Shown: positions 8,448 to 16,672 of the stretch, one piece after another
Layout: every line of letters starts with the position of its first letter
Position numbering within the stretch: position 1 is the stretch's first letter
DNA from: Rubrobacter tropicus
GTDB taxonomy: Bacteria; Actinomycetota; Rubrobacteria; Rubrobacterales; Rubrobacteraceae
DNA: 64,000 nt
Direction of reading: 5' to 3'
Assembly (NCBI RefSeq): GCF_011492945.1
Contig: NZ_CP045119.1
Span: 2,728,001 to 2,792,000, forward strand
Position numbers and translations under genes: made by a program
Notes under the pieces: generated by a model
Told to the model about the DNA's origin: nothing
Databases searched by the model: none
Seen by the model: only the letters and a program-made list of their open reading frames with translations

Positions 8448-9884
8448 GTGCGGCCGCGTCCATGCTCTAGACTTACGGGCTGTAGAAGAAGAGAGGCGGC
8501 ACCGGTAAACGAGAACGCGAAAAACACATCAGAGCGCGGCCTGAGGGCGCTCCTCGACGGGCGGCGGCCGGTGCTCGGCGCGGTCTTTCTGGGCGGGTAC
8601 GCGTGGTCCACGTTCGCGCCGGGGTCGTTCGGGACGGCGCTCTTTCTGGGCGTGGGGGCCGTGCTGTTCGCGATCTCCGTGCCGTGGTCGAGCTCGTTTC
8701 ACCGGGCCTTCGCCCTGGTGGCCTTCGCGGCGCTCGCGGCGACCGTGCTCTCGGGGCGGTTCGTCGTCGGGGATTTTCTCGACGGGATGCCCACTTATTT
8801 CGGGATCGTGGCCGTGTTGCTCGTCTTGAGCATCGCGGGGTATCCGATCCGGGCGGCTCGCTACGGCGTGCAGATCCGGGCGCTGGTGGCCGCCCTGACG
8901 CGCCGCGGCGTCGGCATCAAGGCGACGAGCGGGGTGCTGGGTCACGTTCTGGGCGCGGTGCTCGACGTGGGGGCTTTCGTGCTCATAGACGTGATCACGG
9001 CCCGGGCGGCCCCAAAGTCCCGCCCCGACGCCCTGACCTGGGCCGGACGCGCCTTCTCCTTCGCCCCCCTCTGGACGAACCTGAACGTCTTCACGGCCAC
9101 CACGATAGTCCTGACCGGCGTCTCCTACCCGGGCCTCCTGGCCGCCACCTTCCCCTTTATCGTCCTCGGCCTGGCTGGCACGATCTTCACCGCCCAGTGG
9201 GAGGAGAAAGATGCGGCCGACGTCCCCGGCGCCCCGCTCGACCGGGGGGCGGCGGCGGTCCTGCTCTACCCCGTCCTGCTCGTCGCGGCGGTGGCCCTCG
9301 TGAACGTCCTCTTCCCCGGCCTGGCGCTCACGGCCGCCATAGCCGTGACGGTGGCCGTCATAGTCCTCCTCATCGCCGCCCTGGCAACCGCCCTGACCCG
9401 CCGCACGTCGCCCCTCTACAGGCTGGCCGGCGAGACGCGCGGCTCGCTCGCCTCCTCCCACGCCGAGTTCGCCCTCTTCGGCTCGGCCGGCATCCTGGTC
9501 ATCTCACTGCAGGCCCTGGGGGTGCTCGCGCCGCTCGGAGACCTCCTCTCCGCGCTGCCCGTGGCACTCGTCGCCCCGGCGCTCCTCGTCCTAATGGCGG
9601 TGGGCTTCGTCTCCGGCATACACGTCATCCCCATGGTCTTGCTCCTGGACGCCGCCTTCCCCCTCGACGCCGGCCCGGCCCCCGTCCTGTGGGCCGTCGC
9701 CATCCTGCTCGGCGCCCAGTCCACCATCCTGCTCACCCCGTTCTCCAGCGCCGTCACCATGCTCTCCCGCCTAACGGACCTGCACCCGCTCGAGATCGGC
9801 CCGAAGAGAAACTGGCGCTTCGAACTGTCCGTCATGCTGGCCGCCGCGCTCTACCTGGCACTTCTCACCGCGATACTGTTATGA
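8448..9884 (+). CDS. polytopic membrane protein, transporter-like
   Basis: At least ten hydrophobic segments spread over about 440-478 residues, with short loops and a cytoplasmic linker near residues 230-245. Repeated GVLGHVLGAVLDVGAF-type and PLWTNLNVFTATTIVL segments recall the ion-transporter superfamily, but I do not recognise a substrate family. The start is unresolved. The GTG at 8448 lies upstream of a possible TAGACT -10 at 8468-8473. A good GAGAGG site stands 8 bases before a GTA codon at 8508 where the protein-like sequence begins. The next in-frame start is the GTG at 8571. Confidence 0.7.
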   Translation: MRPRPCSRLTGCRRREAAPVNENAKNTSERGLRALLDGRRPVLGAVFLGGYAWSTFAPGSFGTALFLGVGAVLFAISVPWSSSFHRAFALVAFAALAATVLSGRFVVGDFLDGMPTYFGIVAVLLVLSIAGYPIRAARYGVQIRALVAALTRRGVGIKATSGVLGHVLGAVLDVGAFVLIDVITARAAPKSRPDALTWAGRAFSFAPLWTNLNVFTATTIVLTGVSYPGLLAATFPFIVLGLAGTIFTAQWEEKDAADVPGAPLDRGAAAVLLYPVLLVAAVALVNVLFPGLALTAAIAVTVAVIVLLIAALATALTRRTSPLYRLAGETRGSLASSHAEFALFGSAGILVISLQALGVLAPLGDLLSALPVALVAPALLVLMAVGFVSGIHVIPMVLLLDAAFPLDAGPAPVLWAVAILLGAQSTILLTPFSSAVTMLSRLTDLHPLEIGPKRNWRFELSVMLAAALYLALLTAILL

Positions 9885-10054
9885 GCAGCACGCTCGCTTC
9901 GCGAGCTAGTCAGCACGCTACGCCCTTCGGGCTCCGCTCTCAGCGCGGCGCTTCGCGCCTTTCAGCACGCTTCGGGCCTGCGGCCCTCGCTCTCAGCCCG
10001 TCAGCAAAAGCAAGAAGCTGAAGTGCTGACAAGCGAAGGCCGTAGCGCGCTACA
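9885..10054. repeat. composite CAGC/GCTGA intergenic repeat, divergent copy
   Basis: Fills the space between two convergent genes. It consists of short stem-forming pieces (GCTCGCTTCGCGAGC, CTACGCCCTTCGGGCTCCG) alternating with CAGCACGCT and CTCAGC units. It ends in a CAAAAGCAAGAAGCTGA core (9993-10022) and a GCGAAGGCCGTAGCGCGCTA block, matching the modules of the copies at 21828, 28411, 34068 and 54585. No coding potential. It may also end transcription from both sides. Confidence 0.7.
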
Positions 10055-10687
10055 TCACACCAGAACGTAGAGAGCTATGGCCACAAAATGACACACGCTG
10101 CCGAGCAGAACGAAGACGTGCCAGAGGGCGTGCGAGTAGGGGATTTTGCGGTGGTAGAACAGGGTGCCGGCGGTGTAGGAGATGCCGCCGGCGAGCAGCC
10201 AGACGAGGGCGCCCGGGGAGAGGGCTTCGATCAGGGGCTTGAGGGCGACGACGCCGAGCCAGCCCATGGCGACGTAGGCCACGGTGGACATCACGGCGAA
10301 GCGGCCCGTGGCGAAGACCTTGAAGACGATGCCCGCTACGGCCATCGCCCAGACGAGACCGAAGAGGGTCCAGCCCCATCCCCCGCCGAGGCCGACGAGA
10401 ACGAAAGGCGTGTAGGTGCCCGCGATCAACAGGTAGATGGCGCAATGGTCGAGCACCCGCAACACGCGCTTTACCCCGGGCCTCCGAAACGCGTGGTACA
10501 GCGTGGAAGCCGCGTAGAGCGCCACGAGCGTCGCCCCGTAGACCCCGGCGGTCGCCACGTGCAACGCCTCGTCCCGGACCACCCCGAGGTACACGAGGAC
10601 CCCGACCCCGACGACGCTCGCCAGCAACCCGACGGCGTGGGTAACGACGTTGGCGACCTCCTCCCCGCCCGAGTAACGCGCCTCCAA
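10055..10687 (-). CDS. hemolysin III / PAQR family membrane protein
   Basis: Seven-helix protein of 210 residues of the TrhA/YqfA (hemolysin III) type. Hallmarks are NVVTHAVGLLASVVGV at the start, ASTLYHAFR (His in a conserved SxxxH), LDHCAIYLLIAGTYTPF and the final YSHALWHVFVLLGSVCHF histidines, which bind a metal in the PAQR superfamily. The start is a TTG two bases after the upstream MBL gene's stop. It is the last gene of an eight-gene lipid operon (18468 to 10055), which suits a membrane-lipid or membrane-homeostasis role; that role is inference. Confidence 0.88.
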   Translation of the reverse strand: MEARYSGGEEVANVVTHAVGLLASVVGVGVLVYLGVVRDEALHVATAGVYGATLVALYAASTLYHAFRRPGVKRVLRVLDHCAIYLLIAGTYTPFVLVGLGGGWGWTLFGLVWAMAVAGIVFKVFATGRFAVMSTVAYVAMGWLGVVALKPLIEALSPGALVWLLAGGISYTAGTLFYHRKIPYSHALWHVFVLLGSVCHFVAIALYVLV

Positions 10688-10689
10688 CC

Positions 10690-11685
10690 CTACGCGGCCT
10701 CGTAGGTGACCGGCTCGTCCTCCCGCGCCCGCGCCCGGCCTTCGAGGGCGAGCTGGTCGAGGTGGGCCAGCGTCTCGGCGAGGGCGAAGCACCGCTGGTA
10801 GACCGACAGGGTACCCCGGAAGACGATCCTGGAGACCTCGTAAGGCGTTCTGGGTCCGGCGCCCAGGGTGGCGCGCATGGCGTTCAGCCGTTCGGCGTGG
10901 TGGCCCGAGATCTCCGCGACGCGGCCTTGGAGGTCGTGGAAGACGGGGCCGTGCCCCGGCAGCACGAGGTCGGCCCCGAGGCCGCGCATCTCCTCCAACG
11001 AGGCAAGGTAGCGGGCGAGCGGGTGGGGGTCCGTCTCCGGCCAGATGCCTACGTTTGGCGTGATCCCGAGCATCAGGTGGTCCGCGGCGTACAGGATCCC
11101 ACGCCCCTCGTCGTGCAGGACGAGCTGATGGTCGGCGTGCCCGGGCGCGTGCAGGACGCGCGCGGCCCCGTCCCCGAGCGGCACCTTCTCCCCGGCGGAG
11201 AGCGGCGACAACTCCTCCGGCAACGCAAGCCCCGACCTCATCCCCGCGGCACCCTTCTCTGCCATCTCGGGCGGCATCCCGTGCCGGACGAGCAGGTCCA
11301 CGAAAGGACCCGCGTCGGGCGAGCCCCAGAGCCTCCTCGCGAACGGAATCTCGGCCTCCAGCATGAAGACCGGCGCCGCCGAGACCTCCTGCAACCACCG
11401 CGCCGCCCCTATGTGGTCCGGATGAAAGTGCGTCACCACAATCCTCGATACGTCCCGCGAAAGGTCGCAGCCGGCCACGTAGGCGCCGGCCTTCCAGGCC
11501 TCGCGGGCCGGCGGGTAATCGTAGCCGGCGTCCACCAGGGTCCAACCATCCGTACCCTCGATCAGGTAGACGGCAACGAACCCCAAGGGGAAGGGCACCG
11601 GCAGCTTGATCTGCCACACCCCCTCGACGACCTCGGCCGCCTCGCCGACACTTTGCGTGGCAAGGCCGGCGGGAAGCACGCTCAA
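10690..11685 (-). CDS. MBL-fold metallo-hydrolase
   Basis: Metallo-beta-lactamase superfamily hydrolase of 331 residues. HFHPDHIG (the HxHxDH dinuclear metal motif, near 86-92), HAPGHADHQ, ILYAADHL and VLPGHGPV supply the remaining metal ligands in the expected order, followed by a helical C-terminal domain as in the glyoxalase II/LACTB2-like branch. It starts with a TTG that overlaps the TGA of the alpha/beta hydrolase gene (TTGA), with GAGG 7 bases upstream. In an operon with beta-oxidation genes it may cleave a thioester or lactone, but the substrate cannot be read. Confidence 0.88.
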   Translation of the reverse strand: MSVLPAGLATQSVGEAAEVVEGVWQIKLPVPFPLGFVAVYLIEGTDGWTLVDAGYDYPPAREAWKAGAYVAGCDLSRDVSRIVVTHFHPDHIGAARWLQEVSAAPVFMLEAEIPFARRLWGSPDAGPFVDLLVRHGMPPEMAEKGAAGMRSGLALPEELSPLSAGEKVPLGDGAARVLHAPGHADHQLVLHDEGRGILYAADHLMLGITPNVGIWPETDPHPLARYLASLEEMRGLGADLVLPGHGPVFHDLQGRVAEISGHHAERLNAMRATLGAGPRTPYEVSRIVFRGTLSVYQRCFALAETLAHLDQLALEGRARAREDEPVTYEAA

Positions 11686-12566
11686 CGAAGCGCCTCGAAG
11701 AACGCGGAGATCTCACGGTTGGCGAGATCCGGCCTCTCATAGTGGACGTAGTGCCCCGCATCTTGCGCCGCCTCGAACGAGTAGTTCGCGAAGTAGTCCC
11801 CGAGCCTGTCGGCCCACCGAACCTTCAGTATGGGATCGCTCTCGCCCCACAGGAAACGGGCCGGCGTCTCTATCTTCGGCGACCCGGGCGCGCCTTCGCG
11901 GATCAGCCGAATCCGGGCCTCGTTCGTGGCGACGTACCAGTTGAAGCCGCCCTGCAGGTTTCCCGGCTTCATGAAGTTGTCCACCCAGGCCTCCATATCC
12001 CCGTCGAAGAGGCCGGGTTCGTGGGCCCAGTGATTCAGGAAATGCTGGAAATAGGCCCCGCAAGTCTTCCTGCTCTCGCCGACGAGGGAGGCGGCCCAGG
12101 GCTTCTGGTGGAAGGACTGGTACCAGATCTCGTTGACCGAATCCGGCTCCACCCACCGGCCACCGATCCCCGGGTAGGGGCAGTCGAAGAAGAAGAGACC
12201 CGCGAGACGCTCCGGATACTTGCGCGCGAACCCCTGCGCCACGTACGCGCCCACGTCGTGGCTGACGACCCCGAACTTCTCGAACCCCAAAGCGTCCACG
12301 AGCCCGCGCAGGTCTTCGACGAGGTCACCGAGCAAATCGGACGGAGGGTCCGGCAAGGGCGGCTTCTCCGTCTCCCCGAAACCCCGGAGATCCGGCACGA
12401 CCACGTCGAAATCCTCCGCCAGGACGGGAATATTCTTGCGGTAGACGTACCAGAACTCGGGCCACCCGTGCAAGAGTACGAGCGGAAACCCGGCGCCGTG
12501 GCGGACGTAGTGGACCCGGATACCATTGACGTCCAGGTACTCGTGGTTCCACCCTTGACGGCTCAC
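11682..12566 (-). CDS. alpha/beta hydrolase (haloalkane dehalogenase/epoxide hydrolase type)
   Basis: About 294 residues. PLVLLHGWPEFWYVYRKN gives the oxyanion-hole HGWP motif, and VVSHDVGAYVAQ carries a nucleophile Asp (SHDVG), which points to epoxide hydrolase or dehalogenase chemistry rather than a serine esterase. Asp in LWGESDPI and His in AGHYVHYE complete a triad. I chose the GTG at 12566 because GGGGAGG is just upstream; 34 codons of unrelated open frame precede it. It lies in the fatty-acid operon, between fadA and the MBL gene. Substrate unknown. Confidence 0.87.
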   Translation of the reverse strand: MSRQGWNHEYLDVNGIRVHYVRHGAGFPLVLLHGWPEFWYVYRKNIPVLAEDFDVVVPDLRGFGETEKPPLPDPPSDLLGDLVEDLRGLVDALGFEKFGVVSHDVGAYVAQGFARKYPERLAGLFFFDCPYPGIGGRWVEPDSVNEIWYQSFHQKPWAASLVGESRKTCGAYFQHFLNHWAHEPGLFDGDMEAWVDNFMKPGNLQGGFNWYVATNEARIRLIREGAPGSPKIETPARFLWGESDPILKVRWADRLGDYFANYSFEAAQDAGHYVHYERPDLANREISAFFEALR

Positions 12567-12613
12567 CAGGCCCTCCCCGGGCTGAACGGCTGAGATGCTG
12601 ACAAGCTTACCGG

Positions 12614-13792
12614 CTAACCCTGCAGGTTCTCGAAGATGCCGGCAGCGCCCATCCCGCCGCCGATGCACATGGTAACCATGCCGTACTTCGAGCCGCGCCG
12701 CTTCATCTCGTTCAGGAGCTGGACGGTGAGCTTCGTGCCGGTCGCGCCCATCGGATGTCCGAGGGCGATGGCGCCGCCGTTCACGTTCGTCTTCTCGATA
12801 TCCATCCCCACTTCCCGGATCACGGCCAGCGCCTGCGCCGCGAACGCCTCGTTGAACTCGATGAGGTCGATGTCCTCGAGGGAGAGCCCGGTCTGCTCCA
12901 GCACCTTCGGGATGGCGACGGTGGGCCCGATCCCCATGACCTCGGGCCTCACCCCCCCGACGGCGAACCCGAGGAACCGCGCCATCGGCGCCAGCCCCCG
13001 CCTCTCGGCCTCCCCCCGCTCCATGACGACCACGGCGGCGGCCCCGTCGCTCCGCTGCGAAGAGTTCCCGGCCGTCACCGTCCCGCCCTGCTGGAAGGCG
13101 GGGCGCAACTTGGCGAGCTGCTCAGCCGACGTGTCTCGCGGCCCCTCGTCCCGCCCGAAAGTCGTCTCGAAGTGCTGGGGCCGGCCGTCCTCGTCCACGA
13201 AGTCGTAGGCGACGTCGAGCGGCACGATCTCACCGTCGAACCGGCCCGACTCCACGGCCTCTTTCGCCCGCGTGTGGCTGCGAAGGGCGAACTCGTCCTG
13301 GTCCTCGCGCGAGACGTCGAACTCCCTGGCGACCTGCTCGGCCGTGAAACCCATCCCCATGTACACGGCCGGGTTGGTCTCCACCAGCCCAGGGTCCGGC
13401 GCGAAGTTCGGCATCTCCAGCGTCGAGGACATGTGCTCCGTGCCCCCCGCGACGATAGTGGAGGCGTGCCCGACCATGATCCTCTCGGCCGCCATCGCGA
13501 TAGTCTGAAGCCCCGACGAGCAGAACCTGTTCACCGTCTGGGCCGGCACCGTGTCCGGCATCCCGGCCCTAACCGAGGAGAGCCGGGCCATGTTGTACCC
13601 TTGCGTCCCCTCCGGCATCGCGCACCCCAGGATCACGTCTTCCACGTCCGAGGGATCGAGGCCATCGGCCCGCCCCACGGCCTCCCGAATAGCCGACGCC
13701 CCCAGGTCCACCGGATGCACCCCGCGCAAAGTCCCCCGCGGCGCCCGCCCCACAGCGGTCCGGGCCCCGGATACGATAACCGCTTCGTTCAT
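12614..13792 (-). CDS. fadA: acetyl-CoA acyltransferase (thiolase)
   Basis: Thiolase of 392 residues, the normal length. The nucleophile is Cys91 in NRFCSSGLQT; the C-terminal GHPMGATGT histidine and MCIGGGMG cysteine complete the site. It cleaves 3-ketoacyl-CoA to acetyl-CoA in beta-oxidation. AAAGGAG lies 5 bases before the ATG. The upstream space between it and the fadN-like gene is a CAGC-type repeat (13814-13882), so it may be transcribed from the same promoter through that element. Degradative role is inferred from the neighbouring fadN-like gene and ligase. Confidence 0.93.
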   Translation of the reverse strand: MNEAVIVSGARTAVGRAPRGTLRGVHPVDLGASAIREAVGRADGLDPSDVEDVILGCAMPEGTQGYNMARLSSVRAGMPDTVPAQTVNRFCSSGLQTIAMAAERIMVGHASTIVAGGTEHMSSTLEMPNFAPDPGLVETNPAVYMGMGFTAEQVAREFDVSREDQDEFALRSHTRAKEAVESGRFDGEIVPLDVAYDFVDEDGRPQHFETTFGRDEGPRDTSAEQLAKLRPAFQQGGTVTAGNSSQRSDGAAAVVVMERGEAERRGLAPMARFLGFAVGGVRPEVMGIGPTVAIPKVLEQTGLSLEDIDLIEFNEAFAAQALAVIREVGMDIEKTNVNGGAIALGHPMGATGTKLTVQLLNEMKRRGSKYGMVTMCIGGGMGAAGIFENLQG

Positions 13793-13813
13793 TGGTTCTC
13801 CTTTCGGTCGAAC

Positions 13814-13882
13814 GCTGTCAGCTCTCAGCTATCAGCGGTCAGCTCTCAGCTTTCAGCCAATAAGCTGACCGCTGATAGCTAT
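13814..13882. repeat. CAGC-type intergenic repeat with a 17-bp perfect inverted repeat
   Basis: Between fadN and fadA. Arms at 13827-13843 and 13864-13880 (AGCTATCAGCGGTCAGC and its exact complement) enclose a 20-base loop containing CTCAGC and TTTCAGC units. On the minus strand the repeat runs into CGACCGAAAGGAG (13798-13810), which is the ribosome site of fadA. The hairpin could stabilise or attenuate the transcript between the two genes. Confidence 0.75.
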
Positions 13883-16258
13883 TCAATTCCTCACCGGCTT
13901 TCCGGTCTTCAGCATCCCCTCGATTCTCTCGTGGGTCTTCTCGTTTTTCAGCAGTTTTAGGAACGCCTCTTTCTCAAGGCCGAGCAGGTACTCCTCGCTT
14001 ACCCACTGGGGGAGCGTCAGGTCGCCGCCGGTCAGGATTTTCGCGGTGTGGCCGGCTATGACGCCGTCGTATTCGCTGGCGTAGCGGCCCCACTGGAGGG
14101 TTCTTATGCCCATGACGAGGGCGGAGCGGGCGGAGGCGCCCGAGGCGTAGACGTTGGCGTTTCGCTCGGGCGGGTTGTAACCGTCCGCCAGGTCGAGGAC
14201 CTCGCGCTTGGCGGCGGATATGAGGTGGTCCGCGTTCATTACCATGCGGTCGTCCTCTTCGAGGAAGCCGAGGTCGCGGGCCTCGACGGCGCTTGCGGAG
14301 ACCTTCGCCATGGCTATGGTCTCGAAGGCCTTCTGGAGGAAGGGGAGCGCGGGGCTGCCCGGGGCCGTGGACATGGGGCGTGAGACGAGGCGGCGGGCCA
14401 TCTCCTTGGTGCCGCCTCCTGCCGGTATCAGGCCGACGCCCGCCTCGACGAGGCCCATGTAGGACTCTCCGGCGGCGACTACGCGGTCTGAGTGGAGGCA
14501 GATCTCGAGCCCCCCGCCGAGCGTCTGCCCCTTCGGAGCCGAGACGACGGGCTTCGGCGCGAACCGGAAGCCCATGAGCAGCTTCTGAAGCGCCTCGATG
14601 CTCTTGCCGACCTCGTCGAGCATCCCGTTCCGGACGGCGTGCGCCACCTCGCCGAGGTTCGCCCCGACGCAGAAGTTGCGGCCCTCGTTCCCGATGACGA
14701 GGCCGACCCACTCGTCGCTCTTCAACGCTTCGAGCGCCTTGTAGCCCATCTCCGTTACGCCGGCGTCTATGCTATTGCCCTTGGAGTGGAACTCCAGGCA
14801 GAGCACGCCGTCCCCGAGGTCGAGCAGGCTCGCCGAGTCGTTGCGCTCCAGCTCTTTGCCCGCCTCGCGCAACCCGTCGAGCGACACGTACATCGGGTCC
14901 TCGCGGACCGGCTCGTACTGCTTCGTAACCGGGCTGAACTGGAGCTCCCGGCCGTCCTCGGTCTTATAGAAGCTCTCGTTGCCCGCGTCGAGCATCTCCT
15001 TTACCCAGGGCCCGACCTCGATGCCTAAAGAGTCCATGCCCTCGACCGTCTCGCGGACGCCGAGGAGGTCCCAGGTCCTAAACGGGCCCGTCTGGTGGGC
15101 GAAGCCCCACTCCATCGCGTGGTCGGCGTCCTCCAGGGTGTCGGAGATCTCGGGTAGCCGCCGCGAGGAGTACGCCATGTACGGGTACAGCGTGTCCCTG
15201 ATGTACTTCGCGTGCCGGTCCTCTTCGGCTTTCTCGATGAGAAAACGTAACCTGGCGCCGAGGTCACCCCGCTTCTGCGCTTCGGTGACTATCGGCACGT
15301 CCGGGTCTTCGGCGGGGCGGTGCTCGAACGTTTCGAGGTCGAGCACGTCGAAGACGGTCTTTCCTTCGCGCTTGTCGCGCTTGTAGAAGCCCGCGCCCGT
15401 CTTGTTGCCGAGGAGGTTCTTATCCTGCATCTCCAGTAGCTTCGGGTGGGGTTTCAGGTCCTCGCGGGATTCGTCCTCGGGGACGGCCTCGTAGAGGTTC
15501 TCGGCGACGCCGACGGCGATGTCCAGGCCCACGGTGTCGTTCAGGCGGAAGGTGGCGGTCTTTGGGTGCCCGATCAGGGGCCCCGTTATGGCGTCCACCT
15601 CTTCTATGGAGTATCCGTTCTCGAAGGCGTAGGTGACGGCCTGCATCCCGGCGAAGGAGCCGAGCCTGTTCCCTATGAAGTTCGGGGTATCCTTGGCGAT
15701 CACACCCCCCTTGCCGAGCACCCGCTCGCCGAAGTTGCGTACCGCCTCGACTATCTCCCCGTCGGTATCTTCGGTCGGGATGATCTCGAGCAGCTTGAGG
15801 TAGCGCGGCGGGTTGAAGAAGTGCGTCCCGAGGAAACGCCTTTTGAAAGATTCGGACCGTCCCTCCGCTATCTGATGCAGGGGAATGCCGCTGGTGTTGG
15901 ACGAGATGATGGCGTCCTCTTTGGCGAGCGCCTCGACCCTCTCGGCGAGCTCGCGCTTGGGCTCCAATCTCTCCAGGATCGCTTCGAGTACCCAGTCCGC
16001 CTCGGCGACGCGATCGAAGTCGTCGTCGAAGTTTCCGGTGCGGATGCGTTTGGCGACGTCCTTGGCCATGAGCGCCGGCGGGCGGGCCTTTAGCATCCTG
16101 TCGTAGCCGCCCTGGACGACGGCGTTCTTGTCCTCGCCGTCTTTGGGGGCGATGTCGAGCAGGTCCACCTGCAGGCCGGCGTTGGCGCAGTGGGCCGCTA
16201 TGGCGGCCCCCATCGTGCCGGCGCCGAGGACGGCGACCCTCCTTATGCCATGCGTCAT
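13883..16258 (-). CDS. fadN: 3-hydroxyacyl-CoA dehydrogenase / enoyl-CoA hydratase (FadN type)
   Basis: Bifunctional beta-oxidation enzyme of 791 residues with the dehydrogenase first. VAVLGAGTMGAAIAAHCA (8-25) is the NAD loop, THFFNPPRYLKLLEI carries the catalytic His-Asn-Pro segment, and the hydratase half has CVGANLGEVAH, TLGGGLEICLHSD and GLVEAGVGLIPAGGG with both catalytic glutamates present. The domain order and length match Bacillus FadN, not proteobacterial FadB. The thiolase lies downstream, as in the fadNAE operon of Bacillus (established). AGGGAG precedes the ATG. A PadR regulator is 18 bases upstream. Confidence 0.92.
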   Translation of the reverse strand: MTHGIRRVAVLGAGTMGAAIAAHCANAGLQVDLLDIAPKDGEDKNAVVQGGYDRMLKARPPALMAKDVAKRIRTGNFDDDFDRVAEADWVLEAILERLEPKRELAERVEALAKEDAIISSNTSGIPLHQIAEGRSESFKRRFLGTHFFNPPRYLKLLEIIPTEDTDGEIVEAVRNFGERVLGKGGVIAKDTPNFIGNRLGSFAGMQAVTYAFENGYSIEEVDAITGPLIGHPKTATFRLNDTVGLDIAVGVAENLYEAVPEDESREDLKPHPKLLEMQDKNLLGNKTGAGFYKRDKREGKTVFDVLDLETFEHRPAEDPDVPIVTEAQKRGDLGARLRFLIEKAEEDRHAKYIRDTLYPYMAYSSRRLPEISDTLEDADHAMEWGFAHQTGPFRTWDLLGVRETVEGMDSLGIEVGPWVKEMLDAGNESFYKTEDGRELQFSPVTKQYEPVREDPMYVSLDGLREAGKELERNDSASLLDLGDGVLCLEFHSKGNSIDAGVTEMGYKALEALKSDEWVGLVIGNEGRNFCVGANLGEVAHAVRNGMLDEVGKSIEALQKLLMGFRFAPKPVVSAPKGQTLGGGLEICLHSDRVVAAGESYMGLVEAGVGLIPAGGGTKEMARRLVSRPMSTAPGSPALPFLQKAFETIAMAKVSASAVEARDLGFLEEDDRMVMNADHLISAAKREVLDLADGYNPPERNANVYASGASARSALVMGIRTLQWGRYASEYDGVIAGHTAKILTGGDLTLPQWVSEEYLLGLEKEAFLKLLKNEKTHERIEGMLKTGKPVRN

Positions 16259-16276
16259 GCTGCCTCCCTTTCCCTG

Positions 16277-16672
16277 TTACCCGTAGATCTCTCCGTGGAG
16301 CGAATCCAGGGCTTCCCTTACCCGAAGTAGGTGCCCCTCGAATCGTCCCTTCATCTCCTGGTACTTCTCCTCGCCTTCCGGGGTGATCGTGTAGAAGCGC
16401 CGGCTCCTGGTGTCGGGGTGCTCCCACTTGCCCTCGACGTAGCCCTTCTCCTCCAGGCGCCGCAGGAGCGGGTAGACGGCGTTCGGCGAGACGCTCATAA
16501 CGCCCGAGCTCTTGGCCCGGATCTTGTGGATCAGGCTGTTCCCGTACTCGGGCCCCTGCCTGACGAGGTGCAGGATCAGGATGGGAAACACGTCCCTGCT
16601 CTTGACCTCGCTGAGGAAGATGTCCTTGGGCGTCGTCCGGTCCACGGGCCCGGCAGGGTTCTCGGCCTTCAA
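16277..16672 (-). CDS. PadR family transcriptional regulator
   Basis: About 131 residues. The winged helix covers roughly residues 22-100, with the family pattern LHLVRQGPEYGNSLIHKI, VSPNAVYPLLRRLEEKGYV and RRFYTITPEGEEKYQEM, followed by a dimerising helix. The likely start is a TTG overlapping the ligase gene's TGA (TTGA), so it is translationally coupled to the ligase. Because it sits between the ligase and fadN in one transcript it probably autoregulates the operon; the effector is unknown. Confidence 0.85.
   Translation of the reverse strand: MKAENPAGPVDRTTPKDIFLSEVKSRDVFPILILHLVRQGPEYGNSLIHKIRAKSSGVMSVSPNAVYPLLRRLEEKGYVEGKWEHPDTRSRRFYTITPEGEEKYQEMKGRFEGHLLRVREALDSLHGEIYG

Noticed and set aside
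10688-11761. Extended N-terminus for the PAQR protein
   Set aside because: The upstream part is the MBL gene read in the wrong frame; family sequence begins at the TTG at 10687.
13814-13882. CRISPR-like array from repeated CAGC units
   Set aside because: Units are 6-10 bases, irregular and self-complementary, with no unique spacers of constant length.
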